Assembly: GCF_000220705.2 (NCBI RefSeq)
Contig: NZ_CP023202.1
Span: 620,001 to 684,000 of the forward strand
Length of the DNA: 64,000 nt
DNA from: Streptomyces xinghaiensis S187
Lineage (GTDB): Bacteria; Actinomycetota; Actinomycetes; Streptomycetales; Streptomycetaceae
Reading direction: 5' to 3'
The notes beneath the pieces are model-generated. The model was not told the DNA's origin and ran no database searches. It worked only from the letters and a program-made list of their open reading frames with translations. The translations under genes and the position numbers were made by a program. Of this stretch, positions 1 through 10,276 are shown piece by piece (positions within the stretch are counted from its first letter, which is position 1; the number at the start of each line of letters is the position of its first letter).

Positions 1-8
1 TGCCCGCC

Positions 9-887
9 ATGGAGGCCGCCCTGTCCGAGGCCCGCGACCGCCCCCCGCGCCCCGGCGCCGGTACGGCCCCGGACACGCCCCTGCCCGACGCCAAACGGGA
101 GCTCGGCGCGGGCTTCCTGCAGTCACTGGCCCGCGGCCTGGACGTCCTCGCCGCCCTGGGCGCCGGCCCGCGCGGACTCACCCTCTCCGAGACGGCCGAG
201 GCCGTCGGCCAGCCCCGGGCCACCGCCCGCCGCGCCCTGCTCTCCCTCGAACACCTCGGCTACGTCCACTCCGCCGACCGGCGCTTCCGGCTGCTTCCCC
301 GGGTGCTGGAGCTCGGCTACGCACCGCTGTCCGGGCTGAGCTTCACCGAGGTCGTGCAGCCCCATCTGGAGGACCTGGCCGCCCGTGTGCGCGAATCCGC
401 CTCCGTGGCCGTCCTCGACGGACAGGACATCCGCTACATCGCCCGGGTCCCCGCCTACCGGATCATGAGCGTCAACATCACCATCGGCACCCGCTTCCCC
501 GCGACCCCCACTTCCATGGGCCGGATCCTGCTGGCCGGCCTGCCCCCCGAGGAGCGCGCCGCGCGGCTCTCCGCCGGGACACCGCCGCGCTTCACCGGCC
601 GGACCGTCACCGACCCCGCCGAACTCGGCCGCATCCTCGACCGGGTGGCCTCGGAGGGCTACGCCCTGGTCGACGAGGAACTGGAGGAGGGCCTCCGCTC
701 CCTGGCCGTCCCGGTACGGGGCCGCGACGGCCGGCCCGTGGCGGCGCTCAACGTCTCCACCCACACCGGCCGCGGCACGGCCGAGGAGTCCCGGGCCGCG
801 CTGCTGCCCGCCCTGCGCGAGACGGCCGCCCGCATCAGCGAGGACCTGGCCACCGCCTTCGAACGCCGCCCACTCCGCCTGCCCTGA
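9..887 (+). CDS. IclR-family transcriptional regulator (PcaR/PcaU-like)
   Basis: A 292-aa protein with the two-domain IclR layout. An N-terminal winged helix-turn-helix covers about residues 38-100 (QSLARGLDVLAAL, then RATARRALLSLEHLGYV). The C-terminal effector domain covers about 115-285 and shows the family signatures around FPATPTSMGRILLAG and EGYALVDEELEEGLRSLAVP. IclR proteins of this subtype commonly control beta-ketoadipate or other aromatic catabolism genes. Any target upstream lies outside the window. The ATG at 9 is the first start visible; the frame stays open to the left edge, so the true start could lie further upstream. It faces a convergent PIG-L gene, so it is transcriptionally separate from it. 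Family call is firm; ligand and regulon are inference. Confidence 0.88.
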   Translation: MEAALSEARDRPPRPGAGTAPDTPLPDAKRELGAGFLQSLARGLDVLAALGAGPRGLTLSETAEAVGQPRATARRALLSLEHLGYVHSADRRFRLLPRVLELGYAPLSGLSFTEVVQPHLEDLAARVRESASVAVLDGQDIRYIARVPAYRIMSVNITIGTRFPATPTSMGRILLAGLPPEERAARLSAGTPPRFTGRTVTDPAELGRILDRVASEGYALVDEELEEGLRSLAVPVRGRDGRPVAALNVSTHTGRGTAEESRAALLPALRETAARISEDLATAFERRPLRLP

Positions 888-976
888 CCCGGCGCCCGCG
901 TCACGCCTCCGCACCCGGCCGCCACCGCGCCGCAGATCCCGCACGGCTGAGCGCCGTCCCGGGCCGCCCGGGGCGC

Positions 977-1729
977 TCAGCGGGGGAAAACCTCGAAGAC
1001 CGCGGCCGGGCGGCCGCCGAAGCGGAGGGAAGCGGCCTCGGCGTTGCCGGTCAGAAAGGCGCGGGCGTAGCTTTCCGGATCCTCGTCCGTCAGTCCCTCG
1101 ATATAGGCCCGGTGCGCCAGCAGGGACCGCACGCCCTTCTCCAGCCCGTCGGTCACGTCGACCGCGTGGGTCGGCCGCGGGGAGGCGGCGACGGCGACCC
1201 AGCGCACCCCGTCCCAGGGCTGGAGCCCCCGCTCGGTCAGTTCGGGGAAGATCCAGCGGTTGCCGGCGTCGCCCACCGCGTCCAGGGTGGCCAGCCCGAC
1301 CGCCCGGTGGTCCGGGGTATTCCAGAAGGTGCCGCCGAAGGTCTCGCGGTGGTTGAGGGTGAGCACCAGCTCCGGCCGGTGCCGCCGGATCGCGGCCGCG
1401 ATGTCCCGGCGCAGCGCCGTGCCGTACTCGATCACCCCGTCCGGGTAGCCGTCGAGGAACTCCACCGACGACACCCCGACCACGGCCGCGCTCTCCCGCT
1501 GCTCCCGCTCGCGCAGCGGCGCGCAGTCCGCGGGTGCCATCCCGTCGATGCCCGCCTCGCCACGGGTGACCAGCAGGTACGACACCTCCGCGCCCCGGTC
1601 GACCCAGCCCGCGATGGCCGCGGCGGCCCCGTATTCGAGATCGTCCGGGTGGGCGACGACCGCCAGGCAGCGTTCCCAGGACTCCGGGAAGGCCGCGAGC
1701 TGCTCCGCCGTCTCCGGTTCTTCCGTCAT
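977..1729 (-). CDS. PIG-L family deacetylase/hydrolase
   Basis: A 250-aa PIG-L (LmbE-like) zinc hydrolase. The metal motif A-H-P-D-D is near residue 27 (VVAHPDDLEYG), followed by LVTRGEAGID and a later H in the NTPDHRAVG segment, the third usual zinc ligand. Relatives deacetylate N-acetylglucosamine conjugates in mycothiol or glycopeptide biosynthesis, and others act as hydratases, so the substrate cannot be read from sequence. I chose the ATG at 1729 (MTEEPETAEQ): a GGGAGA Shine-Dalgarno precedes it and the 24 codons upstream look non-coding. It is divergent from the GAF regulator at 1816, with under 90 bp between, so the two may share a control region. Confidence 0.85.
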   Translation of the reverse strand: MTEEPETAEQLAAFPESWERCLAVVAHPDDLEYGAAAAIAGWVDRGAEVSYLLVTRGEAGIDGMAPADCAPLREREQRESAAVVGVSSVEFLDGYPDGVIEYGTALRRDIAAAIRRHRPELVLTLNHRETFGGTFWNTPDHRAVGLATLDAVGDAGNRWIFPELTERGLQPWDGVRWVAVAASPRPTHAVDVTDGLEKGVRSLLAHRAYIEGLTDEDPESYARAFLTGNAEAASLRFGGRPAAVFEVFPR

Positions 1730-1815
1730 CAAGGTCTCCCCATCTGTTGTCGAAGCCGCAATGCGCCGCCACGATGGTGACACTCCGCTCCGCTCATCCA
1801 TTCCGGGAAGCCGCC

Positions 1816-3132
1816 GTGGTCAATCCTTGGGTCGCTCTCGAACCGGGCGCCGATCCCGCACAGCGGGCCGGCGCGATCCGCCGCGCGCACGACGCCTTCA
1901 CCACCGGGCAGGCCGGGACCCCCGGCAGCGGCGGCCGTCCGGACCCGACCGGATCGTCCGTCCGCTCGGTCGTCGCCGACTCCTGGCGGCGTTCCGCACG
2001 GGCCCGCGTCAGCCCGGACGGCACCGCGCCGGTCGAACTGTCCGACGACGACCTCGACGCCTACCGCGCCGAGCACCCGCTGGCCCGTGTCATGCCGCTG
2101 TTCCGCGATCTGATGGGCACCTTCGCCATGGACGGGGAACACCTGCTCGCCGTCTGCGACGCACAGGGCAGGCTGCTGTGGGTCGAGGGCCACACGGCCG
2201 CCCGCCGCCGCGCGGACCGGATGAACTTCGTGCCCGGCGCGGCCTGGTCCGAGTCGGCCGTGGGGACCAACGCTCCCGGTACGGCCGTCGCCGTCGACCG
2301 CCCCGTACAGGTGTTCGCGGCCGAGCACTTCAACCGCACCGTGCACACCTGGACCTGCGCCGCCGCCCCCGTACACGATCCGCACAGCGGGCGCCTGCTC
2401 GGCGCGGTCGACATCACCGGCGGCAACCGGCTCGCCCACCCGCACAGCCTCGCCTTCGTCCAGGCCGTCGCGCGGGCCGCCGAGTCGCAGCTCGCCCTGC
2501 TGGGCCCGCCACCGGCCGCGTCCCGGACCGCCCCCGCCGTGGAACTCCGCGCCCTGGGCCTGGACGAGGCCGTGCTGACCGCAGGCGGCCGCACCCTCCG
2601 GCTCAGCCGCCGCCACAGCGAACTGGTGGTGCTGCTCGCCTGCCACCCCGAGGGCATGACCGGCGACGAGCTGCTCGTCGCCCTCTACGAGGACGAGCAC
2701 ACCACCCCGGTCACCCTGCGCGCCGAACTGTCCCGGCTGCGCCGCGCCCTCGGCGACGGACTCCTCCACTCCCGCCCGTACCGCCTGACGGCACCCGTGA
2801 CGGCCGACTTCGACACGGTGCTGCGCCACCTCGCGGGCGGGTCGCCCGCGGCGGCCGTCACCGCGTACCGCGGCCCGCTGCTCCCCTCGTCCCGGGCCCC
2901 GGCCGTGCTCCGGCTGCGCGACCGCGTCGACGGGCAGCTGCGCGCGGCCCTGCTGGCCCGCCGCGACCCGGAGCTGCTGAGTACGTGGACGGGCAGCCCG
3001 TGGGGCGCGGAGGACCTGGAGGCGTGGGCGGCGCTCGCGGCCGTCCTCCCCCAGGGTTCGCCGCGCGCCCCGCTCGTCCTGCAGCGCGTCCGCGAACTGG
3101 ACGCCGAGCAGAGCGGTTTCCCCGTCCGCTGA
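1816..3132 (+). CDS. GAF-domain transcriptional regulator of the aldehyde dehydrogenase
   Basis: About 438 aa. The N-terminal part (RAHDAFTTG, VVADSWRRSARARVSPDG) and the central GAF-like sensor (roughly residues 90-230, with FVPGAAWSESAVGTNAPGTA) match the input half of AcoR/GAF regulators. The C-terminal third has a winged-helix-like region (LRLSRRHSELVVLLA to LRAELSRLRRALGDGL) instead of the AAA+ and Fis domains of AcoR, so it does not look like a sigma-54 activator. It directly precedes the ExaC-type dehydrogenase, the usual partner of this regulator type in actinomycetes. GTG at 1816 was chosen for the GGGAAG five bases upstream and the conserved start VNPWVALEPGADP; ATGs at 1774 or 1747 are alternatives. 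Confidence 0.82.
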   Translation: MVNPWVALEPGADPAQRAGAIRRAHDAFTTGQAGTPGSGGRPDPTGSSVRSVVADSWRRSARARVSPDGTAPVELSDDDLDAYRAEHPLARVMPLFRDLMGTFAMDGEHLLAVCDAQGRLLWVEGHTAARRRADRMNFVPGAAWSESAVGTNAPGTAVAVDRPVQVFAAEHFNRTVHTWTCAAAPVHDPHSGRLLGAVDITGGNRLAHPHSLAFVQAVARAAESQLALLGPPPAASRTAPAVELRALGLDEAVLTAGGRTLRLSRRHSELVVLLACHPEGMTGDELLVALYEDEHTTPVTLRAELSRLRRALGDGLLHSRPYRLTAPVTADFDTVLRHLAGGSPAAAVTAYRGPLLPSSRAPAVLRLRDRVDGQLRAALLARRDPELLSTWTGSPWGAEDLEAWAALAAVLPQGSPRAPLVLQRVRELDAEQSGFPVR

Positions 3133-3182
3133 CGGAAGCGGTCCGGCCGGGCGGGCCGGCGGCCCGGCCACCGGGGGCCGGC

Positions 3183-3199
3183 GCAACGTGGTTGCAACC
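3183..3199 (+). promoter_or_regulatory. Palindromic operator candidate upstream of aldehyde dehydrogenase
   Basis: Two overlapping inverted repeats: GCAAC-gtg-GTTGC (3183-3195) and the perfect 10-mer GGTTGCAACC (3190-3199), about 80 bp before the dehydrogenase start. Position and symmetry fit a binding site for the adjacent GAF regulator. No experimental motif is known to me, so this is inference. Confidence 0.4.
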
Positions 3200-3277
3200 T
3201 TCCGGTCACTAGCCTCCGCCGGACCGGCCGATGACAGCCGGTGCGAGCCCGCACGCGCATCCCAGGAGGCCATCGAC

Positions 3278-4801
<1,524 letters not shown>

Positions 4802-4806
4802 TCCCC

Positions 4807-4852
4807 GGGAAGGGCGCCTGAACTGGGCGATGGCCCGTCAGGCGCCCTTCCC
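4807..4852 (+). terminator. Strong hairpin terminator after the aldehyde dehydrogenase
   Basis: Perfect 15-bp arms at 4807-4821 and 4838-4852 around a 16-nt loop, starting six bases after the stop codon at 4801. There is no long T-run, as is common in Streptomyces. Confidence 0.75.
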
Positions 4853-4967
4853 GGCGTGCCGCCTCCCGCGCCCCGGACGCTCCCGCGTCGCCGAACGGGG
4901 CCGGGCACCGGGCCCCGCCCACGCGTTCCGCCGGCCGAGGCTGACGTGCTGATCGGCGCAGCGTACG

Positions 4968-5807
4968 GTGGGACGCGTGACCGGAGAAGAGTCGCTGCGA
5001 CCGCAGTCCCTGATGCTGACCTTCCTCGGCGACCAGGTGCTCGGGCGGGACGTGTGCGTGTACTCCGGCAGCGTCATCGACGTCTTCGCCCGGGCCGGCG
5101 TCAGCGAACAGGCCACACGCTCCACCCTGACCCGCATGGTGAACCGCGGCCTGCTGCGCCGCCAGCGCGAGGGCCGCCGGATGTACTTCGGGCTGACCGA
5201 GCACTCGGCCACCGTCCTGCGCGACGGCGAGCGGCGCATCTGGCAGGCCGGCGCGGTCAACCGGCAGTGGGACGGCACATGGACCCTGCTCGGTTTCTCC
5301 CTGCCGGACTCCTGGCAGCGCCAGCGGCACGACCTGCGCTCGAAACTGACCTGGAGCGGCTTCGGCCCGCTGTTCAACGGACTGTGGATCGCCCCTGGCG
5401 AGGTGGACGTGTCGGACCTGGTCGACGAGCTGGGTCTCACCGCGCACGTGAAGGTCTTCCGCGCGCACGCCGACCCGCGCACGGACGTCGGCGCGATGAT
5501 CGAGGAAACCTGGGAGCTGTCCGGACTGGCCGCGCGGTACGAGGCGTTCGCCCGGCGCTGGGAGAAGTGGGAGGCCGAGGTGCCCGAGGCCGACGACGCG
5601 CTCGCGCTGCGGCTGGTCCTGCAGACGGAGTGGCTGCGGATCATCCGCCGTGACCCCCGGCTGCCGGTCGTGCACCTGCCGGACGACTGGCCCGCCGACG
5701 CGGCCGAGAAGACGTTCCGGACCGTGTTCGACCGGCTCGCCCCGCTCGCGCGGACCGCGGCGGAACGTCTCCTCGACCTCGTGCCCGTGCGGCACGCTCA
5801 GGCGTAG
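4968..5807 (+). CDS. PaaX-family transcriptional regulator
   Basis: About 279 aa with the PaaX layout: an N-terminal winged helix (residues 10-75, SLMLTFLGDQVL, then GVSEQATRSTLTRMVNRGLLRRQREGR is the HTH region), a central domain beginning WDGTWTLLGFSLPD, and a PaaX C-terminal domain with ETWELSGLAARYEAFARRW. PaaX represses phenylacetate catabolism by sensing phenylacetyl-CoA; this paralogue may sense another aryl-CoA, since it stands beside a CoA-ligase gene block. Start is GTG at 4968 or 4977; both precede the conserved LRPQSLML. Its 3' end overlaps the convergent MaoC gene by 10 bp. Confidence 0.85.
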   Translation: MGRVTGEESLRPQSLMLTFLGDQVLGRDVCVYSGSVIDVFARAGVSEQATRSTLTRMVNRGLLRRQREGRRMYFGLTEHSATVLRDGERRIWQAGAVNRQWDGTWTLLGFSLPDSWQRQRHDLRSKLTWSGFGPLFNGLWIAPGEVDVSDLVDELGLTAHVKVFRAHADPRTDVGAMIEETWELSGLAARYEAFARRWEKWEAEVPEADDALALRLVLQTEWLRIIRRDPRLPVVHLPDDWPADAAEKTFRTVFDRLAPLARTAAERLLDLVPVRHAQA

Positions 5808-6253
5808 AACCGCGACAGGCTCTGCAGTACCGCGGCCGGCTTCGCGCCGCCCTCGATCTCGATCGCGCCCTCGACGGCGACCTGGACTCCGCCCGCCACG
5901 TCCGACACGTCCACCAGCCGGCCGGCCAGGCGGATACGCGAACCCACCCGCACCGGGGCGGGGAAACGCACCTTGTTGAGGCCGTAGTTGACCTTCGTCG
6001 TCACGCCCCGGACGTCGAGCAGTTCGGTGAAGAGCGGGATGAAGAGGGAGAGGGTCAGATAGCCGTGCGCGATGGTCGCTCCGAAGGGTCCGTCCTCGGC
6101 CTTCTCCGGGTCGACGTGGATCCACTGGTGGTCGCCGGTGGCATCGGCGAAGGTGTTGATCCGTTCCTGGGTGACCTCGATCCATTCGCTGGTGCCCAGG
6201 TCGCTGCCGGCCAGCTTCTTCAGTTCGCCGAGACCGTTGACAGTGATGCTCAT
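5798..6253 (-). CDS. MaoC-family hydratase (CouM-like)
   Basis: A 151-aa single hot-dog MaoC dehydratase with the R-hydratase signature: D-A-T-G-D-H near residue 37 (FADATGDHQWIHVDPEKA) and GATIAHGYLTLSL downstream, giving the catalytic Asp/His pair. The role inferred from the operon is hydration of a hydroxycinnamoyl-CoA double bond. It is the last gene of a four-gene minus-strand operon and is translationally coupled to the CoA ligase (4-bp ATGA overlap at 6250-6253). In Rhodococcus jostii the equivalent p-hydroxycinnamate pathway uses CouL, CouM, CouN and CouO; this gene would take the CouM role. The exact substrate is not proven by sequence. Confidence 0.85.
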   Translation of the reverse strand: MSITVNGLGELKKLAGSDLGTSEWIEVTQERINTFADATGDHQWIHVDPEKAEDGPFGATIAHGYLTLSLFIPLFTELLDVRGVTTKVNYGLNKVRFPAPVRVGSRIRLAGRLVDVSDVAGGVQVAVEGAIEIEGGAKPAAVLQSLSRFYA

Positions 6254-7773
6254 GTGGGGTCCTTGACGTCGGGTTGGTTGCCGAAACGGGAGCGCACCTG
6301 TGGCTTGAGGAGCTTTCCGGAAGCCGTGCGCGGGAGTTCGTCCGCGATCACCACGGACTTGGGGATCTTGTACCGGGCGAGCCTCCCGGCCAGTGAGCCG
6401 AGCACTTCCCCGGGGTCGAGGACGGCTCCTTCGCGCGGGACGACCACCGCCCGCGGCACCTCGCCCCACTTCTCGTCGGCCACGCCGATCACAGCGCATT
6501 CGACGATGTCGGGGTGCGCGAGCAGCGCGTTCTCGATCTCGGCGGGGTACACGTTCTCCCCGCCCGAGATGATCATGTCTTTGAGGCGGTCGACGACGTA
6601 GACATAGCCGTCCTCGTCGACGCGGGCCGCGTCCCCGCTGCGGAACCAGCCGTCCGCGAAGACCGCGGCGGTCTCCTCGGGCAGCCCCCAGTACCCGGGC
6701 ATGACGTGGGGTCCCCGGACGACGATCTCCCCGGTCTCGCCCGCGTCGACGGGGGTGAGATCCGGCCGGACGACCCGCACATCGCTGAAGAAGTGCGGTA
6801 CGCCGGCCGAGCCGGCCTTGCTCACGGCGTGCTCGGCGTCCAGGAACAGGGTGCCGGGGGCGGCCTCGGTCATCCCGTAGCCCTGGAGGAACGTGAGCCC
6901 CCGCGCCTGGTAGGCGGTGATCAGCGGAGTCGGCACGGGGGAGCCGCCGCAGGTGAGCGTGCGCAGGCTGGAGAGGTCCGCGTCGGCCCACCTCGGGTGC
7001 CTGGCCATCTGGTCGAACATGGCCGGTACGCCGAACATGAAGGTGATCGCGTGCCGTTCGACGAGGTCCAGCGTGGCACCAGGGTCGAAGGCCTCGGCCA
7101 GGACGCAGGTGCCGCCCTTGAGCAGCACCGGGAGCGTCAGCATGTTCAGCCCCGCGGTGTGGAAGAGCGGGGCGGAGACGAGAGCGCGCTCGCCGGCGGT
7201 CAGATCCTGGTCGACGAGGACGTTGACCGCGTTCCACGTCAGATTGGCGTGCGTGAGCATCGCGCCCTTGGGACGGCCCGTCGTGCCGGAGGTGTACATG
7301 ATGACGCAGGTGTCGTCCGGATTGACGGGCTCGTCGAGGGGCTCGGCGGAGCCGGCGGCCAGCGCCCGCTCGTACTCCGGCCCGACCTCGACGTGCGTCC
7401 GGACGTCGGTGTCGTCCGGCAGCCCCGCCACCAGTCCGGCACATGACGGACCGTGGACGAGCGCCCTGGCGCCGGAGTCGGCGAGCTGGTAGGCGATCTC
7501 GGGGCCGGCCAGGCGGATGTTGAGGGGGACGAAGACCGCGCCGAGGAGGCCGGTGGCGAACAGCGTCTCCAGGTAGGAGGGGTGGTTCGGGCCGAGGTAG
7601 GCGACACGGTCCCCGCGCCGGATGCCCGCGGCGCGCAGGGCGTGGGCCAGACGGGTGGTGCGGGAGTGCAGCTCCGCGTAGGTGACGGTGACGTCGTCGT
7701 GCACCAGCGCGGGGCGGTGCGGGGTCTTGCGGGCCCGGCGCGCCGGCCAGGAACCCAGTCCCTCATTGCGCAT
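6250..7773 (-). CDS. Acyl-CoA synthetase/hydroxycinnamate-CoA ligase (CouL-like)
   Basis: A 507-aa class I adenylate-forming enzyme. Motifs: the P-loop-like MYTSGTTGRPKGAMLTH near residue 160, the A5 motif QGYGMTEAAP, A7 YWGLPEETAAVFADGWFRSGD, A8 RLKDMIISGGENVYPAEIE, and A10 lysine in LPRTASGKLLK. It activates a carboxylic acid to its CoA thioester through an acyl-AMP. Flanking MaoC, amidohydrolase and SDR genes plus MarR and MFS neighbours point to p-coumarate or ferulate-type acids rather than plain fatty acids. It overlaps the downstream MaoC gene by 4 bp, and the amidohydrolase gene ends 64 bp upstream, so it belongs to the same operon. Confidence 0.87.
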   Translation of the reverse strand: MRNEGLGSWPARRARKTPHRPALVHDDVTVTYAELHSRTTRLAHALRAAGIRRGDRVAYLGPNHPSYLETLFATGLLGAVFVPLNIRLAGPEIAYQLADSGARALVHGPSCAGLVAGLPDDTDVRTHVEVGPEYERALAAGSAEPLDEPVNPDDTCVIMYTSGTTGRPKGAMLTHANLTWNAVNVLVDQDLTAGERALVSAPLFHTAGLNMLTLPVLLKGGTCVLAEAFDPGATLDLVERHAITFMFGVPAMFDQMARHPRWADADLSSLRTLTCGGSPVPTPLITAYQARGLTFLQGYGMTEAAPGTLFLDAEHAVSKAGSAGVPHFFSDVRVVRPDLTPVDAGETGEIVVRGPHVMPGYWGLPEETAAVFADGWFRSGDAARVDEDGYVYVVDRLKDMIISGGENVYPAEIENALLAHPDIVECAVIGVADEKWGEVPRAVVVPREGAVLDPGEVLGSLAGRLARYKIPKSVVIADELPRTASGKLLKPQVRSRFGNQPDVKDPT

Positions 7774-7836
7774 CGGTCCGCTCCCGTCCGTCGTCGTGCC
7801 GGGCGGAGCGCGTGGGAGAGCACATGGGGCGCCCCT

Positions 7837-8712
7837 TCACGGTGTGGTGAGCCCGAGCAGGCGGGCGGCGTTCTCCTTGAGGATCTTCGGCCTGACCTCG
7901 TCCTTGATCGCCAGCTTGCCGAAGTCGGCGAGCCAGCGGTCGGGGGTGAGGACGGGGAAGTCGGAACCGAAGAGGACCTTCTCCTTGAGCAGCGTATTGG
8001 CGTACTGCACGAGCTGCGGCGGGAAGTACTTGGGCGACCAGCCGGACAGGTCGATGTGCACCCCCGGTTTGTGCGTGGCAACGGCGAGCGCCTCGTCCTG
8101 CCAGGGGAAGGACGGATGCGCGAGGATGATCTTCAGGTGCGGGAAGTCGGCGGCCACGTCGTCCACGTGCAGCGGGTTGGAGTACTTCAGGCGGATGCCG
8201 CCTCCGCCGGGGACGCCGGCGCCGATGCCGGTCTGCCCGGTGTGGAACAGGGCGATCGTCCCCGTCTCCTCGATGACCTCGTACAAGGCGTAGGCCACCG
8301 CACGGTCGTTGGGGAAGAAGCCCTGGATGCTGGGGTGGAACTTGAAGCCCTTCACCCCGTACTCCTCGACCAGGCGGCGGGCCCGGCGCACACCCGCCCT
8401 GCCGCGGAAGGGGTCGATGGAGGCGAAGGGGATCAGCACGTCCGCGTTGGCGGCGGCGGCCTCGGCGACCTCCTCGTTGGGGACCGGCTCGGTGCCGGTG
8501 GCGGACTCGGCGTCCACCGTGAAGATCACGGCGGCCATGTTCCGCTCGCGGTAGTACGCGGCCGTCTCCTCCAGGGTCGGCTTCCGCTTGCCCTCGACCT
8601 TGAAGTAGGCGGCGGAGGCGTCGTGCAGGTCGTCGTCCAGGGACACGTGCCCCTTCGACGACACCTCGGCGTGCGTGTGGACGTCGATCGCGGCCAGTTC
8701 CTCGACGTTCAT
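7837..8712 (-). CDS. Amidohydrolase-family beta-ketoacyl-CoA hydrolase (CouO-like)
   Basis: A 291-aa amidohydrolase-2 (ACMSD-like TIM barrel) protein. The metal-binding D-x-H-x-H motif is at residues 10-14 (AIDVHTHAE), with further metal or catalytic residues in ALFHTGQTGIG, IILAHPSFPW and the Asp of LFGSDFPVLTP. In the cou pathway a member of this superfamily hydrolyses 4-hydroxyphenyl-beta-ketoacyl-CoA; the same gene company here supports that job. ATG at 8712 was chosen because GGAGG sits four bases upstream; ATG at 8715 would be too close to it. The SDR stop codon overlaps the start region, so the two are coupled. Confidence 0.82.
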   Translation of the reverse strand: MNVEELAAIDVHTHAEVSSKGHVSLDDDLHDASAAYFKVEGKRKPTLEETAAYYRERNMAAVIFTVDAESATGTEPVPNEEVAEAAAANADVLIPFASIDPFRGRAGVRRARRLVEEYGVKGFKFHPSIQGFFPNDRAVAYALYEVIEETGTIALFHTGQTGIGAGVPGGGGIRLKYSNPLHVDDVAADFPHLKIILAHPSFPWQDEALAVATHKPGVHIDLSGWSPKYFPPQLVQYANTLLKEKVLFGSDFPVLTPDRWLADFGKLAIKDEVRPKILKENAARLLGLTTP

Positions 8713-9629
8713 CATGCCTCCGGGACCCTGGGCGCGGGGATGCCGACGGTCTCGGGTTCGGCGCCGACCGACGTGTGCCAGGCGTCGGCCAGCGCCTCGG
8801 GGCGCCAGCCGCCGTCGGCGTAGGCGGCCCTGATCTCCCGGGGGTGGGACCAGAGCGTGACCCGGTCGCCGCCGATGCCGATGCACTGGCCGGTCACGTC
8901 ACGGGCCGTCCCGGAGGCGAGGAAGGGGACGAGGGCGGCGCAGTCCTCGGGGGTGCCGAAGCCTTCCCCCTTGCGCAGGAAGCCGGGCAGCGCTTCGCCG
9001 TTCCTCATGGCCTCGATGTACGGGGCGAAGGCGGGGACGGTCTCCGTCATCGCCGTGGCCGCGACGGGCACGATCGCGTTGACGGTGATGCCGGCGCGAG
9101 CCAGTTCCATGGACCAGGTGCGGGCCATGGCGGCGATGCCGGCCTTGGCCGCGGCGTAGTTGGTCTGGCCGAAGTTGCCGCGCTGCCCGGCCGGGGATCC
9201 GACCAGGATCAGGGTGCCGCCCCCGCCCTGTTCGCGCATGCGGACGGCGGCGGCCCGGGCGCAGGTGAAGGTGCCCTTGAGGTGGGTGGTGAGCACCGCG
9301 TCGAAGTCGTCGTCGGTCATCTTCCACAGCACCTTGTCGCGCAGGATGCCGGCGTTGGTGACGAGGATGTCGAGCCGGCCGAACTCGGTGACCGCACGGT
9401 TCACCAGCCGGTCGGCGGCCTCGGCCGTACCGACCGCGACGGCCTCGGCGACGGCGGTTCCGCCCGCTTCGGTGATCGACTTCACGGCCTGCACGGCCAC
9501 GCTCTCGTCGATGTCGTTGACGACCACGGAGGCGCCGTGGGCGGCCAGAGCCCGCGCGTAGGCCAGGCCCAGGCCCCGGCCGCTGCCGGTGACGACGGCG
9601 GCCTTGCCGCTCAGATCGATCAGGTGCAC
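8712..9629 (-). CDS. Short-chain dehydrogenase/reductase (CouN-like 3-hydroxyacyl-CoA dehydrogenase)
   Basis: A 305-aa SDR resembling the dehydrogenase part of peroxisomal-type multifunctional enzymes. Cofactor motif VVTGSGRGLGLAYA is near residue 13, NAG at LVTNAGILRD, the KMTDDDFDAV segment typical of MFE-2-like SDRs, and the catalytic TNYAAAKAG (Tyr-x3-Lys). It would oxidise the 3-hydroxyacyl-CoA formed by the hydratase. It is the first gene of the operon, starting at GTG 9629 with AAGGGA upstream, directly downstream of a good promoter at 9687-9715 and divergent from the MarR gene. Confidence 0.87.
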   Translation of the reverse strand: MHLIDLSGKAAVVTGSGRGLGLAYARALAAHGASVVVNDIDESVAVQAVKSITEAGGTAVAEAVAVGTAEAADRLVNRAVTEFGRLDILVTNAGILRDKVLWKMTDDDFDAVLTTHLKGTFTCARAAAVRMREQGGGGTLILVGSPAGQRGNFGQTNYAAAKAGIAAMARTWSMELARAGITVNAIVPVAATAMTETVPAFAPYIEAMRNGEALPGFLRKGEGFGTPEDCAALVPFLASGTARDVTGQCIGIGGDRVTLWSHPREIRAAYADGGWRPEALADAWHTSVGAEPETVGIPAPRVPEA

Positions 9630-9686
9630 AAGCGAGTCCCTTCACGGAGTGGTGCGGAGCGTGGAGACGCAGCGACTGCGCAATCG

Positions 9687-9715
9687 AAGCTAAGAGCAAT
9701 GATTGTTGACGTCAA
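9687..9715 (-). promoter_or_regulatory. Promoter of the hydroxycinnamate (cou-like) operon with operator
   Basis: On the minus strand, -35 TTGACG (9710-9715) and -10 TAGCTT (9687-9692) are separated by exactly 17 bases. The -35 lies inside the perfect palindrome TTGACGTCAA (9706-9715), a natural site for the divergent MarR regulator. The spacer and -10 closely resemble the promoter before the MFS gene. Confidence 0.65.
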
Positions 9716-9736
9716 TAGTTGTTCCCACTCGGCAAG

Positions 9737-10276
9737 GTGCGCGAGACTGCTCCCGTACGCCGCACACCCCGGACCCCGGAGCCCGCCATCACCCGCAAGC
9801 CGCACACCGAGAAATCCGCCGGCACCCCGATCGACGCGCACGAACCGTGGATGCGCGAACTGCACGCGGACACGGGCTATCTGCTCTACCGCCTCGGCCT
9901 GCGCTCGGGGCAGCTGTTCAACGCCTCCCTCCAGGAGTCGGGGCTGCGCCTGCGCCACTACGCGCTGCTGCGCTTCCTGGCCACCTGCGAGGGGGCCCTC
10001 CAGCGGGAGCTGAGCACCCGGCTCGGCTACGACCCCAGCGCGATCGTCGGGCTGGTCGACGACCTGGAGAAGCTGCACCTGGCCGAGCGCCGCCCGTCCC
10101 CCGAGGACCGGCGCAGCCGGTTCGTGGTGCTCACCGGGGAGGGCCGTGCCTTTCTCCGCGACAGCGACGAGGCGAGCAGGCGCGTGACGGGCGGTCTGCT
10201 GGCCCCGCTCACCACGGACGAGCGGGAGACGCTGCACGGCCTGCTGCTGCGCCTGGCCGAGGATCGACTCGAATAA
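9737..10276 (+). CDS. MarR-family regulator (CouR-like)
   Basis: About 179 aa. MarR fold with helices starting HADTGYLLYRLGLRSGQLF, the winged helix (LRHYALLRFLATCEGALQRELSTRLGYDPSAIVGLVDDLEKLHLAERR) and the wing PEDRRSRFVVLTGEG. It lies between, and divergent from, the SDR-led catabolic operon and the MFS gene, the arrangement expected for CouR, which in Rhodococcus represses hydroxycinnamate genes and is released by p-coumaroyl-CoA. GTG at 9737 is my choice; the alternative TTG at 9719 would overlap the operator. The ligand is inference from context. Confidence 0.83.
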   Translation: MRETAPVRRTPRTPEPAITRKPHTEKSAGTPIDAHEPWMRELHADTGYLLYRLGLRSGQLFNASLQESGLRLRHYALLRFLATCEGALQRELSTRLGYDPSAIVGLVDDLEKLHLAERRPSPEDRRSRFVVLTGEGRAFLRDSDEASRRVTGGLLAPLTTDERETLHGLLLRLAEDRLE